DNA of 64,000 nucleotides, taken from contig NZ_NINW01000003.1 in assembly GCF_002188465.1 (NCBI RefSeq), positions 1 to 64,000 of the forward strand, in the 5' to 3' direction. The notes beneath the pieces were generated by a model, which worked only from the letters and a program-made list of their open reading frames with translations, did not search any database and was not told the origin of the DNA. Source of the DNA: Pigmentiphaga sp. NML080357. Lineage in GTDB: Bacteria > Pseudomonadota > Gammaproteobacteria > Burkholderiales > Burkholderiaceae_B. Shown here piece after piece: positions 27,244-35,317 of this stretch. The position numbers were made by a program, and so were the translations under genes. Positions within the stretch are counted from its first letter, which is position 1, and every line of letters begins with the position of its first letter.

Positions 27244-28002
27244 ATGCCCGTCGAATACGCGCCCAAGGGACTCATCGGCCTGCTCACGCCGCAGGCCAAC
27301 ACCACGGTCGAACCCGAGTACTTCATCCTGCTGCCTGCGGGCTACGCCCACATCAACGGCAGGCTGATGAGCGACAAGTCCACCATCGAGGCCCGCCTGG
27401 TCGACTATGTCGACCGGCTGGATCACGCCTGCGACCAGTTCGCCAACGCCCCCGTCAGGGCGGTGGCCGTCGGCTGCACCGGCGCTTCCTATCTGGTGGG
27501 CCGCGAGCGCGAGGAAGAGGTATTGGCGCGCATCGAGCGGGAACGGGGCGTGCCCGCCTTCACGGCCGCCACCGCGGTCGTTGCGGCATTGAACCAGCTG
27601 GGTGCACGACGCGTCGCGCTGGCCTCGCCCTATCCCGCCGGCCTGACCGCCGCAAGCAAGGGCTATTGGGAATCGCAGGGTTTCACGGTGTCGCGCATCG
27701 CCTCGGCCGCGATGGACGAGACCCAGTTCCACCCCATCTATTCGATGAAAGCCGGCACGGCGGGCGCGCTGCTGGACGAGCTCGCCTCGGACGACACCGA
27801 CGCCATCCTGATGCTGGGCACCGGCATGCCCACGCTGGAACCGCTGCTTGCCGCCAACGCGCAGTCGCGCGTGCCGGTGCTCTCGTGCATGCTGTGCCTG
27901 GCGTGGATGGGAGTCTCGGCCGTCGACGGCAAGCCCGCTCCGCTGCAGCCCTGGCTGAACGGCGCCCATTGGCGCGAGCGGCTGGCCAGGCAACAGGCCT
28001 AG
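27244..28002 (+). CDS. Asp/Glu racemase superfamily protein, maleate isomerase / arylmalonate decarboxylase-like
   Basis: The 252-residue cytosolic enzyme has the pseudo-twofold racemase fold: GLLTPQANTTVEPEY at the N-terminus, one catalytic Cys in VAVGCTGASYL, and the second in VPVLSCMLCLAW. The N-terminal layout resembles maleate cis-trans isomerases more than amino-acid racemases. It is coupled to the Bug receptor gene and converges on the monooxygenase. In a pathway with a LeuCD-like hydratase it could isomerise a maleate-type acid; the substrate is not demonstrated. Confidence 0.87.
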   Translation: MPVEYAPKGLIGLLTPQANTTVEPEYFILLPAGYAHINGRLMSDKSTIEARLVDYVDRLDHACDQFANAPVRAVAVGCTGASYLVGREREEEVLARIERERGVPAFTAATAVVAALNQLGARRVALASPYPAGLTAASKGYWESQGFTVSRIASAAMDETQFHPIYSMKAGTAGALLDELASDDTDAILMLGTGMPTLEPLLAANAQSRVPVLSCMLCLAWMGVSAVDGKPAPLQPWLNGAHWRERLARQQA

Positions 28003-28056
28003 GCCTGTTCACGCGGCAACCCTCGCACAGCGATCGGGCCGCGCGCCGCCGGCCGG

Positions 28057-29265
28057 CTACTCGATGGCGGCGGCCTCGCGCAGGCTCAGTATCATCGACG
28101 TCTCGAGCAGGTAGTCGCGCGCAAGTTGCGGATCGCCGGCCTTGCGCAGCAATTCATCCAGCGTGGAGCGCCGCTGCGCCGCGCCTCGTTCCTGCATGCG
28201 CGCACGATTGCGGCCGGATTGCTGCAGCACGTGCTTGATGGCGATAGGCCGCCGCTGCCGCTCGTACTGGCCCAGGAGCGCATCGCTTTCGCCGGCATAG
28301 ATCCGCCGCAGCTTGTCCGTCAGGTTGAAGGCGTCGTGGATGCCGCCGTTCATGCCCATGCCGCCGCTCGGGCTGTTGATGTGCGCGGCATCGCCCGCCA
28401 GCACGATGCGGCCGTTCACATAGTTGTTCACGACCCGCTGGTGGATGCGGTAGGGGCGCACCTCCATCACCTCGTAGGCCTGGTCGCGCGGCAGGATGTG
28501 CTGGAGTTTCTTCTGGATGGAGGCCGGCTCGAGCGCATCCTCCACCGTCTCGCCTTCCCAGGGATAGAGGCTCACCCGCCACAGTCCCGGCAGCCGCAGC
28601 AGGCTGAACGTGCCCGTCGAGGCCCAGCAGTAATTGATGTAGGACAGCGTGGGAATGTGCTCGTGGAACGGGAACCGCGTGGTGGCCAGCACGGTGGTCT
28701 CGGGAAAGGTCAACCCTTCGAAGCTCAGATCCAGCGCGGCGCGCACGGTGCTGCGCGCGCCGTCGGCCGCGATCAGGTAACGGCCGGACAGTTCCCGCCG
28801 CTCCCCGCCTGCCGATTCCACGGTAACCCGGACCGACCGCTCGTCCTGGGCGACCGTCACGCAGCGATGGCCCATCAGCACTTGCAGGCCGGGCAGCCGC
28901 GACCGGATGTGCGCCAACAGCAGCTCGGACAACTTCCACTGCTCCGTCTGCAAGCGATAGGGATGAGGCGTGTCGTCCTTCAGGACGGCAAGGTCGAACT
29001 CGGCATACTCGCCGGTCTCATGCATGCGGACCTGCCAGGTGGGCGCCACCAGGCCGGCCTTGATCAAGTCCGGCGTGATGCCGTACTCGTCCAGCATCTC
29101 CAGCGTGGGAGGATGGAAAGTGGACGCCTTCAGCGCCCGGGAAACGGTCTGCTCGGCTTCCACCACCACGGCGGGAATGCCGTAGTGTCCCAGCCGCATC
29201 GCCGCTGCAAGCCCCACCGGACCGCCACCTACGATAATGACCTGCTCAGGGGTCCCGTTGTTCAC
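28057..29265 (-). CDS. FAD-dependent aromatic monooxygenase, second paralog (GntR regulon)
   Basis: This 402-residue class A hydroxylase shares architecture with the protein at 4950-6158: GGGPVGLAAAMRLGHYG, STFHPPTLEMLDEYGI, a DG motif in IAADGARSTVR, and GRIVLAGDAAHINSPSGGMGMNGGIHDA. It also lacks a thioredoxin-like C-terminal domain. The start is GTG with GAGG eight to eleven bases upstream. Operator 3 lies about 82 bases upstream together with a TTGACA box, placing it under the same GntR control as the hydratase-lyase operon. It probably performs the entry hydroxylation of an aromatic acid. Confidence 0.88.
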   Translation of the reverse strand: MNNGTPEQVIIVGGGPVGLAAAMRLGHYGIPAVVVEAEQTVSRALKASTFHPPTLEMLDEYGITPDLIKAGLVAPTWQVRMHETGEYAEFDLAVLKDDTPHPYRLQTEQWKLSELLLAHIRSRLPGLQVLMGHRCVTVAQDERSVRVTVESAGGERRELSGRYLIAADGARSTVRAALDLSFEGLTFPETTVLATTRFPFHEHIPTLSYINYCWASTGTFSLLRLPGLWRVSLYPWEGETVEDALEPASIQKKLQHILPRDQAYEVMEVRPYRIHQRVVNNYVNGRIVLAGDAAHINSPSGGMGMNGGIHDAFNLTDKLRRIYAGESDALLGQYERQRRPIAIKHVLQQSGRNRARMQERGAAQRRSTLDELLRKAGDPQLARDYLLETSMILSLREAAAIE

Positions 29266-29346
29266 GCGCTACCTCGTTCCATTTGTCGTTTTCCTGCCGG
29301 GGCCCGCCTCAGGCCGGCGCGGTCTCCGAGGCATTTCACAATTATT

Positions 29347-29364
29347 CTATTGACCTGTCAATAG
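29347..29364. promoter_or_regulatory. GntR operator 3, upstream of the second monooxygenase
   Basis: CTATTGACCTGTCAATAG has arms CTATTGAC/GTCAATAG around two bases. On the minus strand it contains a TTGACA -35 box with TGAAAT 17 bases downstream, so the site covers the promoter of the monooxygenase gene. The core equals operator 1. Confidence 0.75.
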
Positions 29365-29435
29365 GACATTTCGCCCTTCCGAGGCGAAGCGCGCCCCCTC
29401 GGCGGTTCTCCGCGGCCGCCCCGTTCGGCAACTGG

Positions 29436-29462
29436 CGTCACAATCGTGCCGGGTCAATCGTC
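29436..29462 (+). promoter_or_regulatory. ECF41-type promoter of the ahpD-like / sigma factor operon
   Basis: CGTCACA (29436-29442) and CGTC (29459-29462) are separated by 16 bases. ECF41 sigma factors are known to use a TGTCACA -35 and a CGTC -10 at this spacing, so only one base differs. It lies 34 bases before the ahpD-like ATG and predicts autoregulation. Confidence 0.7.
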
Positions 29463-29495
29463 AAAGAAGTGGAAACCACTTTTTTGGAGATCGCC

Positions 29496-29927
29496 ATGAG
29501 CAATACTTCCCCGGTCAACGCCGCCGCCCTGGTTCCCCCGGTTTATAAAGCCTTCGGCGCCGCGCAGGCCGAAATCCTCGAACAAGGCCTGGAGCCCGCG
29601 CTGCATCACCTCGTTTTCCTGCGCGCCTCGCAAATCAATCAATGCGCATTTTGCGTGAAAATGCATACCCGCGAGGCGCGCGAGGACGGCGAGACCGACG
29701 AACGGCTGGACCGCCTGGTCGTCTGGGAGCACGTGGACGACTTCACAGAAAAGGAAAAGGCCGCGCTGGCATGGACCGAAGCCTTGACCGTGCTGGATCG
29801 CAAGACCGACTACGGCCGGCTTCGCGCGCGCCTGCGCGAACACTTCTCCGACAAGGAAATCGGCGTCCTGACCATGACCATCGCGATGATCAACGTCTGG
29901 AACCGGCTGCAAGTATCGCAACATTAG
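29496..29927 (+). CDS. AhpD / carboxymuconolactone decarboxylase-like protein
   Basis: The 143-residue alkylhydroperoxidase-fold protein has the redox motif Cys-x-x-Cys with the following His in QCAFCVKMHTREA. This is the peroxidase AhpD arrangement rather than that of true carboxymuconolactone decarboxylase. TTGGAG precedes the ATG at 29496; the longer upstream frame overlaps the promoter. The ECF41 sigma gene follows after 35 bases. ECF41 sigma factors are typically encoded next to such proteins and direct their transcription, so it is the likely target. Confidence 0.92.
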   Translation: MSNTSPVNAAALVPPVYKAFGAAQAEILEQGLEPALHHLVFLRASQINQCAFCVKMHTREAREDGETDERLDRLVVWEHVDDFTEKEKAALAWTEALTVLDRKTDYGRLRARLREHFSDKEIGVLTMTIAMINVWNRLQVSQH

Positions 29928-29962
29928 GGAATGCGCAAAGCGCAGAGGGGCGGGTGCCAACC

Positions 29963-30820
29963 ATGGATACGGATTTCTTCGAGACTCGACGGCGATTCCT
30001 GTTCGGGCTGGCTTATCGCATGCTGGGCACCCGCGCGGATGCCGAGGACGCAGTGCAGGAAACCTTCATCAAATGGTGCCATGCGGACCCTGCCTCGATC
30101 GAGAACCCGGGAGCGTGGTTGACCAGTACCTGCACCAATCTCTGCGTGGACATGCTCCGCTCGGCCCACAGGACGCGGGTGGACTACGTGGGTTCGTGGC
30201 TCCCCGAACCCATACACACCGTGCTGGACGACACGCCGGAATCCCGGCTGGAACTGGCGTCCTCGCTGACGACAGCCTTCCTGCTGATGCTGGAGCGCCT
30301 CACTCCCAAGGAACGTGCCGCCTATCTGCTGTACGAGATCTTCGACATGCCCTATGCGGACATCGCGGCGACGCTGGGCATGCAGGAAAGCGCCTGCCGC
30401 AAGCTGGTGTCCCGGGCGCGCGAGGCGGTCGAGGCCGGCAAGGTGCGACACGTTGCGCCCGCCGAACGCCAACGGCAGTTGCTGGACGCGTTCCGGGACG
30501 CCATCAACGGCCGGGGCACCGGGTCCCTGGCGGCCATGCTGTCCGACGACATCCGCTTCTCATCCGACGGCGGCGGCAAGGCCATCACCATACGCCAGGA
30601 CCTGATGGGCAAGGCTTCCGTGCTCCGGTTCGTCGAGCGGGGGCTGGTACGTTTCTGGCGCGACCTCGAATGGATCGAGGCGGACATCAACGGCGCCAAG
30701 GGCGTGCTCCTGCGCGAGGACGGCCGGATCGTCTCGGCGATGACCTTCGCCTACGCCGAGGACGGCTCGGTGTCGAACATCTACCTGATGCGCAATCCGG
30801 ACAAGCTCGCGCGCCTGTAG
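29963..30820 (+). CDS. ECF41-family RNA polymerase sigma factor with C-terminal SnoaL-like extension
   Basis: The 285-residue protein has sigma region 2 (FFETRRRFLFGLAYRMLG) and region 4 (LTPKERAAYLLYEIFDMPYADIAATLGMQESACRKLVSRAR). A C-terminal domain of about 110 residues with the SnoaL/NTF2 fold follows. All three ECF41 signatures are visible: WLPEP in the linker, DGGGK in the extension, and NPDKL near the C-terminus. In this family the extension acts as a built-in modulator, replacing a separate anti-sigma factor, and none is encoded here. The ATG at 29963 is used because the longer frame lies within the upstream gene. Confidence 0.93.
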   Translation: MDTDFFETRRRFLFGLAYRMLGTRADAEDAVQETFIKWCHADPASIENPGAWLTSTCTNLCVDMLRSAHRTRVDYVGSWLPEPIHTVLDDTPESRLELASSLTTAFLLMLERLTPKERAAYLLYEIFDMPYADIAATLGMQESACRKLVSRAREAVEAGKVRHVAPAERQRQLLDAFRDAINGRGTGSLAAMLSDDIRFSSDGGGKAITIRQDLMGKASVLRFVERGLVRFWRDLEWIEADINGAKGVLLREDGRIVSAMTFAYAEDGSVSNIYLMRNPDKLARL

Positions 30821-30949
30821 CGTAGGGATGCCGGGCGCCTGGACCATGGATCGCCGCTCACGAACCGTCCATGCGGCAAGAGGTAACAAGTTTTGCGGGA
30901 TGCGCGCCGGATTCCTAAGATGACCGTTTCGGTTTTCACAGGCACCGAC

Positions 30950-31432
30950 ATGCACACGATCCTCCCGCGTTTCTCGCCGCTACGCCGCGCCGGGCTGGCA
31001 GCCCTGCTGGCCGTGGCCATGGCCGGCTGCGCCAGCCTGTCCGGACGCGACCCCCTCAACGTGCAGGTAGCCGGCGTCGAGCCGCTGGAAGGCCAGGGGC
31101 TGGAGATGCGGCTGGCGGTCAAGCTGCGGGTGCAGAACCCCAACGACTCCGCCGTGGACTACGACGGCGCGTCGCTTGAACTGGAGTTGAACGGCAACCG
31201 CTTCGCCACCGGCGTGAGCGGCGAGCGCGGCAGCATCCCCCGTTTTGGCGAAACCGTGCTGACCGTGCCGGTATCGGTATCGGCGCTGAGCGCCATCCGG
31301 CAAGCGCTGGGGCTGGCCGACACGGCGCGGCTGGACAATATTCCCTATGTAGTCCGGGGCAAGCTGTCGGGCGGCGTGTTCGGCACCACGCGGTTCGCGG
31401 ACAAGGGGACGCTCAGCCTGCCGGGATATTGA
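30950..31432 (+). CDS. LEA type 2 (Water stress/WHy domain) lipoprotein
   Basis: The 160-residue protein has a lipoprotein signal ending in the lipobox AMAGC (about residues 20-26). A beta-sandwich LEA-2 domain follows (VAGVEPLEGQGLEMRLAVKLRVQNPNDSAVDYDG). It is probably anchored in the outer or inner membrane facing the periplasm. The function is unknown; relatives are linked to desiccation or envelope stress. The ATG at 30950 is chosen for a compact signal peptide, though one at 30920 is possible. It converges on a TetR gene. Confidence 0.85.
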   Translation: MHTILPRFSPLRRAGLAALLAVAMAGCASLSGRDPLNVQVAGVEPLEGQGLEMRLAVKLRVQNPNDSAVDYDGASLELELNGNRFATGVSGERGSIPRFGETVLTVPVSVSALSAIRQALGLADTARLDNIPYVVRGKLSGGVFGTTRFADKGTLSLPGY

Positions 31433-31445
31433 AGGGACTGGCCGC

Positions 31446-32090
31446 CTACAGCCCTTTCTCCACCATCTCCAGCAAGCGCTGGCCCACCACATCCATCTGC
31501 GCCGTTGAAAAATTCCGCAGGGGTCCGTCGATCACCAGCATGGCCAGGCCATGCACCGACGACCATGCCAGGTACTCGGCGGCGAAGCGCCGCTCGGGGG
31601 TGAGCAGGCCGGCGGCGGCCATGCGGTCGAGCGCGGCGCTCAGCAATTGGAAGGGATTGAGTCCGCGCTTGCCGGCCTTGGCCGCGTCGGGCACGTCCAG
31701 CGGACTGTCGGACGGCGCAAAGGCGGTGCGGAACAGGCCGGGCTCGGTACGGGCAAACTGCAGGTACCCCGCGCCTACCGCGCGCAGGCTGGCGCGCGCA
31801 TAATCAGCCTGGGAAATGCCGCCGTCGATCTTGTCCAGCTCCGCTTCCATGGCCGTGGCCAGGGCCGACAACGCCGCGGCCCGCACGGCCATCAGCAAGT
31901 CTTCGCGGCTGGCGAAGTGCCGGTAGGCGGCATTCGGCACGACGCCGGCGCGGCGCGTCGCTTCGCGCAGCACCACCGCGGCCGGGCCGCCCTGCCTGGC
32001 CAGTTCGATACCGGCTTCCAGGAGGGCCCGGCGCAGATCGCCGTGGCGATAAGTGCTCCGGGGCGTGGACATGGTGGCGAGGCGTGTCAT
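31446..32090 (-). CDS. TetR-family repressor (WHG C-terminal type)
   Basis: The 214-residue protein has a TetR HTH (residues about 17-62: LRRALLEAGIELARQGG, LREATRRAGVVPNAAYRHFASREDLLMAV). The ligand-binding domain is of the TetR_C_33/WHG type. An internal Met at 32072 (MSTPRSTYRHG) may be the real start. It is divergent from the VOC-fold gene, with a large palindrome covering the gap, so it probably represses itself and that gene. Confidence 0.9.
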   Translation of the reverse strand: MTRLATMSTPRSTYRHGDLRRALLEAGIELARQGGPAAVVLREATRRAGVVPNAAYRHFASREDLLMAVRAAALSALATAMEAELDKIDGGISQADYARASLRAVGAGYLQFARTEPGLFRTAFAPSDSPLDVPDAAKAGKRGLNPFQLLSAALDRMAAAGLLTPERRFAAEYLAWSSVHGLAMLVIDGPLRNFSTAQMDVVGQRLLEMVEKGL

Positions 32091-32100
32091 GTGGGCTCCA

Positions 32101-32149
32101 TGTGGACACTGTACATTATCTCTGATAAGTTATGTGTACAGCGTCCACA
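32101..32149. promoter_or_regulatory. Large operator between TetR and VOC genes
   Basis: TGTGGACACTGTACA at 32101-32115 and TGTACAGCGTCCACA at 32135-32149 are inverted copies with 14 of 15 positions complementary, separated by 19 bases. An inner palindrome TTATC-TCT-GATAA lies at 32116-32128. The nested symmetry suggests two TetR dimers or alternative occupancy. Confidence 0.7.
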
Positions 32150-32190
32150 AAAACCCGCGCACCTTTCCGCAGTCCACCAAGGAGTCGACC

Positions 32191-32607
32191 ATGCAAGTCC
32201 AGCCCTACCTGTTCTTCGAAGGCCGCGCGGAAGAGGCCGCCGAGTTCTACGGCAAGGCGCTCGGCGCCAAGGTTGTCATGATGATGCGCTTCAAGGACAG
32301 CCCCGAGCCGTCCAATGAAGAGTGCGCCCCGCCCGCGGGCTCGGAAGACAAGATCATGCACATGTCGCTGCAGATCGGCGACACCATGGTCATGGGCTCG
32401 GACGGCATGTGCAAGGGGCCGGCCGAGTTCAAGGGCATCGCCCTGTCGATCAACGCGGCCGACGACGCCGACGCGGAGCGCAAATTCGCCGCGCTGAGCG
32501 ACGGCGGCAAGGTACTCGCGCCCATGGTCCCCACCTTTTTCTCGTCCCGCTTCGGCATGGTGGCCGACCGCTTCGGCGTCACCTGGATGGTCCTGGTCGC
32601 GCCCTGA
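32191..32607 (+). CDS. VOC (glyoxalase/bleomycin resistance, PhnB-like) protein
   Basis: The 138-residue vicinal-oxygen-chelate protein has VQPYLFFEGRAEEAAEFYGKALGA at the start and PMVPTFFSSRFGMVADRFGVTWMV at the end, the PhnB/YjdN-like arrangement. Metal ligands are not obvious, so it could be a binding protein or an isomerase-like enzyme. AAGGAG lies before the ATG at 32191. Regulation by the divergent TetR through the palindrome is likely. It converges on the PQQ dehydrogenase with 2 bases between stop codons. Confidence 0.9.
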   Translation: MQVQPYLFFEGRAEEAAEFYGKALGAKVVMMMRFKDSPEPSNEECAPPAGSEDKIMHMSLQIGDTMVMGSDGMCKGPAEFKGIALSINAADDADAERKFAALSDGGKVLAPMVPTFFSSRFGMVADRFGVTWMVLVAP

Positions 32608-32609
32608 CC

Positions 32610-35162
32610 TCAGCTTCCCTGTCCGGGCAGCGCATACGCGATGACGTAGTCGCCCGCCTTCGTGCCGAGCGAACCGTGGCCGCCCGCCACCACGAGCACG
32701 TACTGCCGCCCGTCCGCGCCGGCGTAGGTCATGGGCGTGGCCTGGCCGCCCGCCGGCAGCCGGCTCTTCCACAATTGCCTGCCGTTGCGGACGTCATAGG
32801 CGCGCACATAGTAGTCCAGTGTGCCCGACAGGAAAGCCACGCCACCGGCCGTCATGACAGGCCCGCCAAGGTTGGGCACGCCCATCCGGAAGGGCAGAGG
32901 CAGGGGCGAACTGTCGCGCACCGTGCCGTTCTTGTGTTTCCAGACGACCTGGCCGGTGCGCAGGTCGGCGCCGGCCACGTAGCCCCAGGGAGGCGCCTGG
33001 CACGGCAGTCCGAGCAGCGAGGTAAAGGCGCTCAACTTGACCGCGAAAGGGGCGCCGAAGTTTTCGTTGAGCGAAGGCAGGCTGTCGTTGGGGCGCTCCC
33101 CGCCCTGCACGTAGAGCGTCGTGTCGTCCTTGCGCGGCACCAGTTGCGAGACGAACGCCAGATAGGTGGGCGTGGTGAACGCGACCTGGCGCTGCGGGTC
33201 GACGGCGATGCCGCCCCAGTTGAATACGCCGAAGTTGCCGGGGTAGATCAGCGATCCCTGGGTGGAGGGCGGCGTGTACCGGCCTTCGTAGCGCAGCCGG
33301 TGGAACATGATGCGGCAGGCCAGCTGGTCGAACATGGTGGCGCCCCACATGTCGGCCCCGGTCAGCGGCGGCGGATCGTAAGACAGCGCCGAGACTGGCT
33401 GGGTGGCCGCGGTGCGGTCGCCGCGCGCCGCGCCCTGCGGAGCCGGCTTCTCCGACACGGGCAGCACCGGGCGGCCCGTGCGGCGATCCAGCACGTAGAC
33501 CTCGCCCTGCTTGGTGGGCTGCACCAGGACAGGGACGGTCGCACCGCCCATGGTCAGGTCGACCAAGCTGGGCTGCGCGGGGACGTCGTAGTCCCAGAGG
33601 TCGTGGTGGACGGTCTGGAACGACCATCGCACCTTGCCCGTGGCCAGATCGAGCGCCACCACCGAGGACGAATATCGTTCCGCGCCTTCGCTGCGATTCC
33701 CGCCCCATTGGTCCGGCGGCTGGTTGCCCAGCGGAACGTAGATCATGCCGAGCGACTCGTCCACGCTCGATATCGACCAGCTGTTGGGCGAATTGGCCGT
33801 ATAGGTCCGGCCCTCCGCGATGGGAGCGGTGTCCTCGGGGTTGCCCGAGTCCCAGTTCCATACCAGGCGGCCGGTGCGGATGTCGAAGGCGCGGATGACG
33901 CCCGAGGCTTCGTTCACCGACACGTTGTCGAGCACCGTGCCCCCGACGATGATCAGGCCCCGGGCCACGACGACCGGCGAGGTCGAGTAATAGGACCCTG
34001 GCTTGACGTTGGGCATGTTGCGCCAGAGATTGATCTGGCCGGTGCCGCCGCCGAAATCGGCGCACACGCCGCCGTCTTCGGGATTGAGCGCGATGATGCG
34101 CCCGTCCGCCGTAGGCATGAACAGTTTGGTCGGGCACTCCGGCGAGGTCTTGCCGTCCTTGGCCGCCACCGGCTGGCCCGGGCCGGCAAAAGGCGCGGAC
34201 GATGGGCCGGCGCCCAGGGGGCCGTCGCCTCCGGCGGCCGGAGCGGCGCCGCCACCTTCCATGCCCGTGGCAACGCCGGCGCTCGCGGCGGAACCGGCAG
34301 CCAGGCCGTCGCCCGGGTAATAGGACAGCCCCCTGCACGTGAGGTGCTGCAGGGCCAGCCTGTCCTGCACGTGCGGGTCGTAGCGCCACAACTCCTTGCC
34401 CGAAGTCGCATCCAGCGCGATGACGGATTGGTGCGGCGTGCACAGGAACAGCCGGTTGCCGATCTTGAGCGGCGTCACCTGGAAGGTGGTCTCTTCCGGG
34501 TCGCCTTCACGTCCGCGCACGTCGCCGGTCCGGTAGACCCAAGCCTGCTCCAGGCGATCGACGTTTTCCGGCGTGATCTGCGTCAGTGCCGAATAGCGCT
34601 GCCCATATCCGGTGCCGCCATAGGCGGTCCATTCTTCCTTGGCCACGGCGCCGCCGGATACGGGTGCCGGCGCCTCATCGGCGAAGGCGCCTTCTATCTT
34701 GTGGAGATCGACGAACCAAGACGCCACGCCCGCCGCCAGGAACAACCCCAGCGCGGCGGCCAGCGCAACACGCCCTTGACGCACCGGCGCCGAAGGCGAC
34801 AGCAGCGCGCCGGCATCCGGGTTCGGCGGATCGAGGCGGCGCCGTATCCAGGGCGTCAGCAGGAACAGGCCCAGGACGAAGAGCACGTCCCCGCGCGCGG
34901 CCAGCGGCCACCAGTCGAGCCCGGCTTCCCACAAGGCCCAGGCCAGCGTTCCCAGGACCAGCGCGGCGTAGATCCATAGCGACGAGACGCGGCCTCGCGC
35001 CAGTTGCACGCCGCATGCGAGCATGGCGAGCCCGGCGATGAGGTAGTACCAGGAACCGCGAAGCGCGATCAGCCATGCGCCGCCCGCCGCCAGGGCAATG
35101 CCCAGCACGGCGATGACGATGCCGGTGGCGATCAAGAGTCCGTGTCGGGCGGGACGATGCAT
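32610..35162 (-). CDS. gcd: Membrane-bound PQQ-dependent dehydrogenase (glucose/quinate type)
   Basis: The 850-residue quinoprotein has five N-terminal transmembrane helices (about residues 8-145) and then a periplasmic eight-bladed propeller starting at EWTAYGGTGYGQRYSALTQITPENV. Propeller landmarks include VWNWDSGNP, VYVPLGNQPPDQWGG-like sequence and PVLVQPTKQGEVYVLDRRTG. It oxidises a sugar or cyclitol and passes electrons to ubiquinone. A Gly/Ala-rich insert at about residues 320-350 is unusual. Glucose and quinate/shikimate dehydrogenases share this architecture and the substrate cannot be settled from sequence. No PQQ biosynthesis genes are in the window. AAGGAGATCCCC precedes the ATG at 35162. 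Confidence 0.88.
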   Translation of the reverse strand: MHRPARHGLLIATGIVIAVLGIALAAGGAWLIALRGSWYYLIAGLAMLACGVQLARGRVSSLWIYAALVLGTLAWALWEAGLDWWPLAARGDVLFVLGLFLLTPWIRRRLDPPNPDAGALLSPSAPVRQGRVALAAALGLFLAAGVASWFVDLHKIEGAFADEAPAPVSGGAVAKEEWTAYGGTGYGQRYSALTQITPENVDRLEQAWVYRTGDVRGREGDPEETTFQVTPLKIGNRLFLCTPHQSVIALDATSGKELWRYDPHVQDRLALQHLTCRGLSYYPGDGLAAGSAASAGVATGMEGGGAAPAAGGDGPLGAGPSSAPFAGPGQPVAAKDGKTSPECPTKLFMPTADGRIIALNPEDGGVCADFGGGTGQINLWRNMPNVKPGSYYSTSPVVVARGLIIVGGTVLDNVSVNEASGVIRAFDIRTGRLVWNWDSGNPEDTAPIAEGRTYTANSPNSWSISSVDESLGMIYVPLGNQPPDQWGGNRSEGAERYSSSVVALDLATGKVRWSFQTVHHDLWDYDVPAQPSLVDLTMGGATVPVLVQPTKQGEVYVLDRRTGRPVLPVSEKPAPQGAARGDRTAATQPVSALSYDPPPLTGADMWGATMFDQLACRIMFHRLRYEGRYTPPSTQGSLIYPGNFGVFNWGGIAVDPQRQVAFTTPTYLAFVSQLVPRKDDTTLYVQGGERPNDSLPSLNENFGAPFAVKLSAFTSLLGLPCQAPPWGYVAGADLRTGQVVWKHKNGTVRDSSPLPLPFRMGVPNLGGPVMTAGGVAFLSGTLDYYVRAYDVRNGRQLWKSRLPAGGQATPMTYAGADGRQYVLVVAGGHGSLGTKAGDYVIAYALPGQGS

Positions 35163-35317
35163 GGGGATCTCCTTGGCGCTGGCTGGGCGGAAAGTTGCGC
35201 TCAACAAGTTCCGTGCCTGCTCTCCCGCAGATCCGCGCCCCGCGCCGGTGCTAACATTCATGCACCGGCCAGCGAGAGGAAACGCCCGGACTGGAGCGAT
35301 GCCTCCCCCTTTCTTGC

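Noticed and set aside
32322-34979. 885-codon open frame antisense to the PQQ dehydrogenase
   Set aside because: The opposite strand has a complete quinoprotein with transmembrane helices and propeller motifs. The antisense frame has repetitive His/Arg/Gly composition only.
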